Shown here: in pieces, positions 24,322-30,372 of the stretch
How positions within the stretch are numbered: position 1 is the stretch's first letter
Layout: the number at the start of each line of letters is the position of its first letter
Program-made: the position numbers and the translations under genes
NCBI GenBank assembly: GCA_964551735.1
Contig: CAZKEF010000055.1
Span: forward strand, 1 to 32,846
Reading direction: 5' to 3'
Origin: DAOUAT01 sp964551735
GTDB taxonomy: Bacteria; Chloroflexota; Anaerolineae; CG2-30-64-16
DNA: 32,846 nt
The notes under the pieces: model-generated
Database searches by the model: none
What the model was told of the DNA's origin: nothing
The model's input: only the letters and a program-made list of their open reading frames with translations

Positions 24322-25122
24322 ATGAGACAACGGTTTATCGGGTTGCTGCTGGCGCTGGTCCTGCTGTCGGTTTTCGGCCTGCAACCGGCCGCGGCGCAGA
24401 ACGGCAATTGGTGGCAGGTAGACTATTACCCCAACATGGAGTGGCGTGGGCCGGCCGTCTACACCCAATACGCCAACTTCGCCGACTTCACCTGGGGCAC
24501 GGCCGCGCCCGGCCCCAACATGCCGGCGCAGAACTACACGGCGCGGCTGACCACCGATGCCTTCTTCTACGCCGGCTACTATCGCTTCAACGTCCTGGCC
24601 GACGACGAGGTGCGCATTTCGGTCAACAACGTCACGTTCTTCGACACCGTGGATCGCGGCCAGTCCGGCAAGGCCTTTTCGGTGGATATCCCATTCGCGC
24701 AGGGGCCAAGCCGGGTCGTGATAGATTTCCGCCAGTTCACTGGCCCCGCCTATCTGCACGTTAGTTGGGGTTATGTCAAACCCGGACCGTCCTACCCGAG
24801 CTATCCGCCGCCGAGCGCGCCTGCGCCGCTGCCGACCGTCCCGCCGCCGACCATCGTGCCGCCGCCATCATCGGCGCCGACCCTGAGCAACAAGTACGGC
24901 GACTTCACGCCATGCATCCAGCAGAACATCCATCAGGCCAACTGCTTCCGCGCCAGCGGGGAGTGGAACTCGCCCAATCTGGGCTCCATCCAGATGGAGC
25001 CGCAGATCGTGATCTGGCAGCCATGCAAGGCTGATGAGCAAAAGGTGCAGCGGCTCTTTGCCAACAAGGACCCGCAGGCATCGAAGTGTTCCAAGTCGGA
25101 AGCGGGCTGGTTCCCGCAGTAG
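24322..25122 (+). CDS. Secreted PA14-like domain protein with proline-rich linker
   Basis: A 266-residue exported protein. A signal peptide ends near AAAQ (~26). Residues ~30-150 read like a PA14/GLEYA beta domain: WWQVDYYPNMEWRG, FTWG, then ADDEVRISVNN. PA14 domains often bind carbohydrate. A Pro-rich linker follows (~155-190), and then a C-terminal segment with four Cys. GGAGG in the preceding gene's stop region serves as the ribosome site. It ends before a strong 11-bp hairpin. Confidence 0.78.
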   Translation: MRQRFIGLLLALVLLSVFGLQPAAAQNGNWWQVDYYPNMEWRGPAVYTQYANFADFTWGTAAPGPNMPAQNYTARLTTDAFFYAGYYRFNVLADDEVRISVNNVTFFDTVDRGQSGKAFSVDIPFAQGPSRVVIDFRQFTGPAYLHVSWGYVKPGPSYPSYPPPSAPAPLPTVPPPTIVPPPSSAPTLSNKYGDFTPCIQQNIHQANCFRASGEWNSPNLGSIQMEPQIVIWQPCKADEQKVQRLFANKDPQASKCSKSEAGWFPQ

Positions 25123-25155
25123 GCGCTACAGGACCAGTCTGGCGCGAATATCAAG

Positions 25156-25189
25156 CCCGGTTTCTGGTCGTGAGTGCACAGAAACCGGG
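25156..25189 (+). other. 11-bp stem hairpin between PA14-like and META genes
   Basis: CCCGGTTTCTG (25156-25166) pairs perfectly with CAGAAACCGGG (25179-25189) around a 12-nt loop. No T-run follows. It could be a factor-dependent terminator or a transcript stabiliser. Confidence 0.55.
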
Positions 25190-25212
25190 TATCCATCCAG
25201 GAGCTATGAAGC

Positions 25213-27336
25213 ATGAGACGATTATGGCTTACCATAACTACGTTAGTGGTGTTGGCTTTGGCGGGCTGCGTCATGCCAGCCCCCGCGACCCAGACGCCAG
25301 CGCCCGCAGCAGTGGCGCCGGCGCCCGTCCAAGAGGCCCCCACAGCCGTCCCTGCGCAAGCCCAGGCGGAGGCGTTGACCGCCAACCCATGGCAGTGGGT
25401 CTCCTTCACCGGCGCGACTGAGCAGTTCGAGGTCGCCATGCCGGAAAGCTACCTGCTCACCTTCAACGAAGATGGCACGGTGATCATCGTCGCCGACTGC
25501 AACCGGGCAGCCGGCAGCTACACTGACCAGGCCGGCAGCCTGACCATCGAGATCGGGCCGGCCACGATGGCGCTCTGCCCCGGCGACTCGCGCGGCGAGC
25601 AGTTCGTCACCTACCTGGGCAGCGCCGCGCGCTACTTCTTCCAGGACGGCAAGCTGTTCATTGACCTGCTGGCCGACGGCGGCACGCTGGCCTTCGCACC
25701 GGCCAAGGCCGAACTTATGGCCGACGATGGCGAGGGCGCGCTGGCTGGCGCCATCTGGGCCAACCCATGGCAGTGGGTCTCCTTCACCGGCGCGACTGAG
25801 CAGTTCGAGGTCGCCATGCCGGAAAGCTACCTGCTCACCTTCAACGAAGATGGCACGGTGATCATCGTCGCCGACTGCAACCGGGCAGCCGGCAGCTACA
25901 CTGACCAGGCCGGCAGCCTGACCATCGAGATCGGGCCGGCCACGATGGCGCTCTGCCCCGGCGACTCGCGCGGCGAGCAGTTCGTCACCTACCTGGGCAG
26001 CGCCGCGCGCTACTTCTTCCAGGACGGCAAGCTGTTCATTGACCTGCTGGCCGACGGCGGCACGCTGGCCTTCGCACCGGCCGCAGCCCAGGCGGAGGCC
26101 CCGGCCGCGAGTGGGACTATCCAGTCCGCTCCTTTCTCTGCGACTGCGCTCATGAACGCCACCTACAGCGGCATCTACGACGAGCCGGTCACCCTGACCG
26201 AAGGCCTCTTCGAGGGCCAGCCGTTCGTCGCGGGCGATCCTGCTCGCCCCACGGTGCACTACGGTGCTGGGTCTGAGCGCTACGGTGACCTGGATGGGGA
26301 TGGGGTCCCGGACGCCATCGTGATCCTGATCGAGCGGGGCGGCGGCACGGGCGCCTTCAGCTACATTGCGGCGCAGCTCAACCGTGACGGCCAGCCGGTC
26401 GACGCTGGCGCGGTAAGGATCGAGGATCGCATCGGGGTCAAATCAGCGGCCATCGTAGGCGGACAGGTCATGCTGGAAGTCATCATGCAAGGACCTGGCG
26501 ATGCCGCCTGTTGCGGCAGCCATAAGACACTGAAGACCTATGCCCTGCAGGACGGCCGTTTGGCCGAAATCTCCCGCGAGGGAGAGACGTTAGAGAAGAT
26601 CTCCGCTGCAGATCTCGACGGGACCACCTGGACACTGGTCGAGCTCAACTACGAACAGCCGGCGCTCGCTGATGCCGAAATCACCGCAACGTTCCAGGAG
26701 GGCCGCGTCAGCGGCTCAGGCGGCTGCAACAATTACAACGCCAGCGCTACGGTGAGCGACGCTAACCCCTTCGTCGTAACCTTTGGCCCCGTCGCCTCCA
26801 CCAAAATGATGTGCCCGGACGCCATCTCCAACCAGGAAGCGGCCTATTTCACGGCCCTGGGGACCGTCGGCAGTTGGGGGTACGTGTATGGCCGGCTGGC
26901 CTTCTTCTATGTGGATGGACATGGGGAGAGCGGTCGGCTGCTGTTCGCGGCGCCGGGGATGCCCGAGTTGGCGCCGCCGCCCACCGAGGACTTGACGCTG
27001 ATACGGGACCATCCCTGGCAGTGGGTCTCGTTTGCCGGCGCGACCGAACAGTTCGACGTGGCCGCGCCGGAAAGCTACCAGCTGACCTTCAACGCCGACG
27101 GCACGGTGGCCATCGTCGCCGACTGCAACCTGGCCCAGGGCAGCTACAAGACGGACCAGGGCAGCCTAGCGATCGCGGTCGGGCCAGCCACCCTGGCCCT
27201 CTGCCCGGGCAACTCGCGCAGCGAGCAGTTCGTGAAGTACTTGGGCTTTGCCGCGCGCTACTTCTTCCGGGACGGCAAGCTGTTTATTGACTTGCTGGCC
27301 GACGGCGGCACGTTGGCCTTCGCCCCGGCCGACTGA
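25213..27336 (+). CDS. META-domain repeat lipoprotein
   Basis: A 707-residue lipoprotein with lipobox LAGC (Cys ~19). Residues 57-164 and 183-290 are two identical META-like domains encoded by a perfect 324-bp DNA duplication. A central region (~310-460) contains a D-x-D-G-D calcium-like loop (GDLDGDGVPD). A canonical META/HslJ domain lies at ~468-575 (LDGTTWTLVELN, GGCNNYNA), and a fourth META-like copy diverged from the first two lies at ~600-707. META/HslJ domains are found in heat-shock and novobiocin-resistance lipoproteins; the role is unknown. GGAG lies 9 nt upstream of the ATG. Confidence 0.88.
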   Translation: MRRLWLTITTLVVLALAGCVMPAPATQTPAPAAVAPAPVQEAPTAVPAQAQAEALTANPWQWVSFTGATEQFEVAMPESYLLTFNEDGTVIIVADCNRAAGSYTDQAGSLTIEIGPATMALCPGDSRGEQFVTYLGSAARYFFQDGKLFIDLLADGGTLAFAPAKAELMADDGEGALAGAIWANPWQWVSFTGATEQFEVAMPESYLLTFNEDGTVIIVADCNRAAGSYTDQAGSLTIEIGPATMALCPGDSRGEQFVTYLGSAARYFFQDGKLFIDLLADGGTLAFAPAAAQAEAPAASGTIQSAPFSATALMNATYSGIYDEPVTLTEGLFEGQPFVAGDPARPTVHYGAGSERYGDLDGDGVPDAIVILIERGGGTGAFSYIAAQLNRDGQPVDAGAVRIEDRIGVKSAAIVGGQVMLEVIMQGPGDAACCGSHKTLKTYALQDGRLAEISREGETLEKISAADLDGTTWTLVELNYEQPALADAEITATFQEGRVSGSGGCNNYNASATVSDANPFVVTFGPVASTKMMCPDAISNQEAAYFTALGTVGSWGYVYGRLAFFYVDGHGESGRLLFAAPGMPELAPPPTEDLTLIRDHPWQWVSFAGATEQFDVAAPESYQLTFNADGTVAIVADCNLAQGSYKTDQGSLAIAVGPATLALCPGNSRSEQFVKYLGFAARYFFRDGKLFIDLLADGGTLAFAPAD
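25381..25704 (+). repeat. 324-bp direct repeat, copy 1
   Basis: Identical base for base to 25759-26082, at an offset of 378 bp (126 codons), so the reading frame is kept. The copies encode META-like domains 1 and 2 of the lipoprotein. Silent positions also match, so the duplication is very recent, kept identical by gene conversion, or an assembly error. Confidence 0.97.
25759..26082 (+). repeat. 324-bp direct repeat, copy 2
   Basis: Second copy of the 324-bp duplication. A short AGCCCAGGCGGAGGC-like sequence lies just before copy 1 and again just after copy 2, and could mark how the duplication arose. Confidence 0.97.
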
Positions 27337-27369
27337 TCGGGACCTGCAAACAAGAGAAGGGGCGCCGGT

Positions 27370-27597
27370 ATGAGGTACGCAGTTGATGAAACCGGCGCCC
27401 CCATCAGAGCCAGGAAAGATGCGCCGGGGCGGAGCCGATGTCCTTACTGCGGGGGCATCATGGTTCTGCGACAGCGTCAACGCACGGGGCGCGTTGCTGA
27501 TGTAACATACTTTTGGCGGCACGTGGACAACGCAAGCCTGGACTGCCCGAACCGGCCATCAGTTGCCAGCCGGATCGGGTCTATCATAGAGTCCTGA
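27370..27597 (+). CDS. Small zinc-ribbon protein, CoiA-like N-terminus
   Basis: A 75-residue protein. CPYCGG (24-29) and a later H-x7-C (WRHVDNASLDC) could form a zinc site. The sequence A-V-D-E-G then CPYC and a W/F-x-H strand resembles the N-terminal zinc finger of CoiA-like competence proteins and related DUF proteins, without the nuclease part. GAAGGGG lies ~9 nt upstream of the ATG. It may be a truncated or stand-alone version. It is followed by three small membrane-protein genes. Confidence 0.65.
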   Translation: MRYAVDETGAPIRARKDAPGRSRCPYCGGIMVLRQRQRTGRVADVTYFWRHVDNASLDCPNRPSVASRIGSIIES

Positions 27598-27629
27598 GGA
27601 CTTACACAATCTACCTAAAGGAGAAAAAC

Positions 27630-28004
27630 ATGAACATCGTCGGTCTCATCATCGGAATCCTGCTTGGAGCCCTGGTCTCAGGCTTCGTGATCTGGATCGT
27701 CGGCAAGCTGGGCCTGGGCCTGGAGGTCAGCGGCTTCGGTGCGGCCTTCGTCGCCGCCATCATCATCGCCGTGGTTTCCAACATCATCACCTGGCTCCTC
27801 GGCGTGCTCGGCATCTCCGTCGGCACCGGTATACTGGCCGCCATCATCAACCTGGTCATCGCTGCGATCGTGCTGATGATCAGCGGCAGCCTCGTGCGCG
27901 GCCTGCGGGTCAAAGGCTTCGGCGGCGCGCTGGTGGCTGCCATTGCCATCGGCCTGGTCGGCTGGCTTGTGGCCCTGATCGTCAGCGGAATCGTCCGCGC
28001 CTAA
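27630..28004 (+). CDS. Phage holin family 4 / DUF-like four-helix membrane protein
   Basis: A 124-residue protein with four hydrophobic helices. It resembles the phage holin superfamily IV (mycobacterial 4-TMS) family, which occurs widely in bacterial chromosomes, not only in phages. The start at 27630 follows AAAGGAG by about 6 nt; the upstream frame is not protein-like. A holin role is not supported by any neighbouring lysis gene. Confidence 0.8.
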   Translation: MNIVGLIIGILLGALVSGFVIWIVGKLGLGLEVSGFGAAFVAAIIIAVVSNIITWLLGVLGISVGTGILAAIINLVIAAIVLMISGSLVRGLRVKGFGGALVAAIAIGLVGWLVALIVSGIVRA

Positions 28005-28038
28005 CCGGTCATCCTAACCATTCAGCAGGAGGAAATCA

Positions 28039-28209
28039 ATGAAACTCAGTGCACCCAAACATCTCACCTTTTGGATCGCAGTCCTGGTAGCGCTTCTCGG
28101 CGTGCTGGCCAACTTCATCAAGATACCCGTCCTTTCCGGGATCTCGTTCTGGTTGGTCGTGATCGGCTTTGTGATCCTGGCTGCGGGAAACCTGTTCGAA
28201 GGGGTGTAG
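28039..28209 (+). CDS. Small two-helix membrane protein (56 aa)
   Basis: A 56-residue frame opens with ATG after GCAGGAGG (5-nt gap) and ends with TAG. It reads MKLSAPKHLTFWIAVLVALL and contains two membrane helices (~10-28 and ~36-52), with an NLFEGV end. It lies 34 bp after the holin-like gene and 49 bp before the GlsB-like gene, so the three probably form one operon. I do not recognise the family. The strong ribosome site and gene-like position support it. Confidence 0.75.
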   Translation: MKLSAPKHLTFWIAVLVALLGVLANFIKIPVLSGISFWLVVIGFVILAAGNLFEGV

Positions 28210-28258
28210 TCATCCAGACACGCACGTCTCAATCGAATCGTTCTCAAGGAGGATACAT

Positions 28259-28504
28259 ATGGGTATCGTAGCTACACTAGTTGTTGGCCTGATCGCAGGC
28301 TTCATCGCCTCGCTGATCGTGAAATCGAGCGGCGGCCTGATCACGAACCTGATCGTGGGCGTGGTCGGCGGCTTCCTGGGCGGATTCCTGTCGCAACTGC
28401 TGCTGGGCCAGAACATGATGTCCGGCATTAACGTGGTCAGCATCCTGACCGCTGCGGCAGGCGCCGTCGTCCTGTTGGTCGTCGTCAAGCTGCTGCGACG
28501 CTAG
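28259..28504 (+). CDS. GlsB/YeaQ/YmgE family membrane protein
   Basis: An 81-residue protein of the transglycosylase-associated (PF04226-like) family, with three hydrophobic helices and the Gly-rich pattern GFLGGFLSQLLLG. AAGGAGG lies 6 nt upstream of the ATG. These small stress-linked membrane proteins have poorly known roles. It is the last gene of the small membrane-protein cluster; the 233-bp palindromic element follows. Confidence 0.88.
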   Translation: MGIVATLVVGLIAGFIASLIVKSSGGLITNLIVGVVGGFLGGFLSQLLLGQNMMSGINVVSILTAAAGAVVLLVVVKLLRR

Positions 28505-28535
28505 TGGGTCACTTGGTGTGTCTGTTGCCATTAGC

Positions 28536-28768
28536 TGTCACCCTGAGCGGGTTAACCACTCAGAGCCAGTTACGGCGAGCCCCCAGCGAAGGATCTCGTC
28601 CCGGGAGTTTCTAGGCAGCGGGTTAACGAGCCAACACGGGTGACGGCGAGACCCTAGCGAAGCATCCGTTCGCTGCGCTCAGGACAGGTTCTCGCCCGGC
28701 CATCACGAGACCCTTCGCTGGCTTTGCGTGCATCTGGATGTTGAGTTGTAAACCCGCTCAGGGTGACA
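28536..28768. mobile_element. 233-bp palindromic repeat element, MITE/REPIN-like
   Basis: Terminal 18-bp perfect inverted repeats TGTCACCCTGAGCGGGTT (28536-28553) and its complement (28751-28768) enclose nested inverted repeats (28583-28598 with 28706-28721, 15 of 16) and an internal direct repeat (ACGGCGAGnCCnnAGCGAAGnATC at 28572 and 28643). No transposase is encoded. This CACCCTGAGCG-type repeat is a familiar dispersed bacterial sequence. The remaining gene-free stretch to 28986 holds a hairpin with GAGTTCC/GGAACTC ends (28774-28817) and a 7-bp stem at 28920-28939. I see no gene in it. Confidence 0.82.
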
Positions 28769-28986
28769 ATTGGGAGTTCCTTGCCGGGGCGCATGCCGCT
28801 CGCGGCTTGGGGAACTCAGCATGACATTCTAATAATGGCAGAAGTCGAACCAAACGACCCACTACTTCACATCGCGAAGCATGTTCAGATAGCAGCCAGC
28901 GCAGGTGGCGGAACGACGATGCCTGCCGGGAAGCAGGCAGGCGCCCGATGATGCCACGAATCATCAAGCACAAAGGAGCACATACC

Positions 28987-29784
28987 ATGTCAACAACAGA
29001 CGTCATCCGCCCGTCAGCACGGCGAACCGCAGGTCTCGTGATCATCGTGCTGGCGCTGCTGTTGTCCGTCCTGCCGCTGCCAGCCCTGGCTCAGGAGCGC
29101 AGCACGGCCATCGCCATCGGCCCGCATATCGTCACGCTGGAGCCCGGCGCAAAGACCGAGATCAAGGTATACGGGTTCTGCCTGAACTACGGGCTGCCGT
29201 TCCCCGGCGCCGAGCTGAAACCGGTTGAGCTGGCCGCAGATCCGCTGCGCAACGCCGCGATCTATGCCCTGGCCAACAAGTACATTGACGCCAACGCCTA
29301 CGATGTGGAAAAGGCCATCTGGTTCCTGTCCGATGGCACTCGCCTGAACGGCCAGGATTACACGCTGGCCGACCAAATCATCGCCTACGCCAACAGCGGC
29401 GTACAGCCGGCCGATGTGGTGGCGGGCGTGCCGCACATGGCGGACAAGCTGGCCGATGGCAGCCTGGAGGCGGTCGTCACCGGTTTCGTGAACATCGCCC
29501 CTGAGAAGGGGTCCTTCTACGGCAACGGCACGCTGACGATCACCAATGTCAGCCAGGCCGCGCAGCGATTCGTGGTCTCCTACGGCACCGTCAGCCGCGA
29601 TGAGGCCACGGGCGACCAGCAGAACATGCTGGTGTTCCCCACCGATCCGGCGCCCGTGACGCAGCCGCCAGCCACCGGCGCCCTGCTGCCGCCCGCGGGT
29701 CTCGCCCTGGTGGCGTTGGCCGGGTTAGGCTTGGGAACCTTGGGAATGGGCCGCCTGCGCCACCGTGCGGCGAACGCGGCGTGA
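28987..29784 (+). CDS. Sortase-anchored surface protein with thioester-domain-like motifs
   Basis: A 265-residue exported protein. A signal peptide ends near PALAQ (~36). Residues ~40-200 contain FCLN (64-67), matching the Cys motif of thioester (TQXA/TED) domains, and VEKAIW (107-112), where relatives have a Gln in place of this Glu. The C-terminus has PPATG (227-231), then a hydrophobic helix and RLRHR, a sortase sorting signal with Leu replaced by Pro. The sortase gene overlaps its stop. The start at 28987 follows AAAGGAG by 8 nt. Without the Gln an internal thioester is unlikely to form. The thioester-domain identity is an inference from short motifs. Confidence 0.75.
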   Translation: MSTTDVIRPSARRTAGLVIIVLALLLSVLPLPALAQERSTAIAIGPHIVTLEPGAKTEIKVYGFCLNYGLPFPGAELKPVELAADPLRNAAIYALANKYIDANAYDVEKAIWFLSDGTRLNGQDYTLADQIIAYANSGVQPADVVAGVPHMADKLADGSLEAVVTGFVNIAPEKGSFYGNGTLTITNVSQAAQRFVVSYGTVSRDEATGDQQNMLVFPTDPAPVTQPPATGALLPPAGLALVALAGLGLGTLGMGRLRHRAANAA

Positions 29785-30344
29785 AGATGCGGCCGCTGCT
29801 TTCAGCGTTTGCCCTGGCCCTGCTGGCCCTGGTTCTGCTCGCAGGCCAGGCCGTGCGCGCCTCGGAAAGCGGGCCGGGGCAGGCGCCGGACTCCGGGCCC
29901 ACGGAGATCACGATCCCGGCCATCGGCCTCGAGTCGGTGGTGACGCCCGTGGGCTTCCAGTTCAACAACCGGAAGCTCGAATGGGAAACGGTGGATGATG
30001 CGGTCGGCTGGTATCGGACCTCGGCCATGCCGGGCAGCCCCGGCAACGCGGTCTTGTCGGGACACAACGCGTCGCTCGGCAGCGGCGTATTTCGCAATCT
30101 GCATAAGGTCAAGATCGGCGACGTCATCGCGGTCACGATCAACGGCCGGGAGATCAAGTACACCGTGACCGAGCGCGTGATCCTGCCGGACCTGTGGGCA
30201 ACCAAGGCGCAGCGCACCGCGAACGCGGCCTGGCTCGGCCAGTTCGGCGACGAACGCCTGACGCTGGTGACGTGCTATCCGTGGTACACGAACACGCACC
30301 GGTTGGTGCTGGTGGCGCATCCGGCCGCTGCGCCGGCCAGGTGA
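29781..30344 (+). CDS. Sortase (class D/E/F-like)
   Basis: A 187-residue sortase. An N-terminal signal/anchor helix (~5-27) is followed by the sortase beta-barrel. Catalytic residues are H95 in LSGHN, C165 in TLVTC and R174 in HRLVLV. The GTG start at 29781 overlaps the TGA of the surface-protein gene; an ATG at 29787 is also possible. It presumably cleaves the PPATG signal of its neighbour and anchors it to the wall. A monoderm envelope fits this. The class is not decided from sequence alone. Confidence 0.9.
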   Translation: MKMRPLLSAFALALLALVLLAGQAVRASESGPGQAPDSGPTEITIPAIGLESVVTPVGFQFNNRKLEWETVDDAVGWYRTSAMPGSPGNAVLSGHNASLGSGVFRNLHKVKIGDVIAVTINGREIKYTVTERVILPDLWATKAQRTANAAWLGQFGDERLTLVTCYPWYTNTHRLVLVAHPAAAPAR

Positions 30345-30372
30345 ATTCAACGCATCGCATGGAGATTCTGAA

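Noticed and set aside
27630..28004. Holin-4-like gene as evidence of a prophage
   Set aside because: No endolysin, integrase or phage structural gene is nearby, and this family is common in bacterial chromosomes.
28763..28951. 62-aa plus-strand frame after the palindromic element
   Set aside because: It begins inside the element, has no Shine-Dalgarno and shows no protein features.
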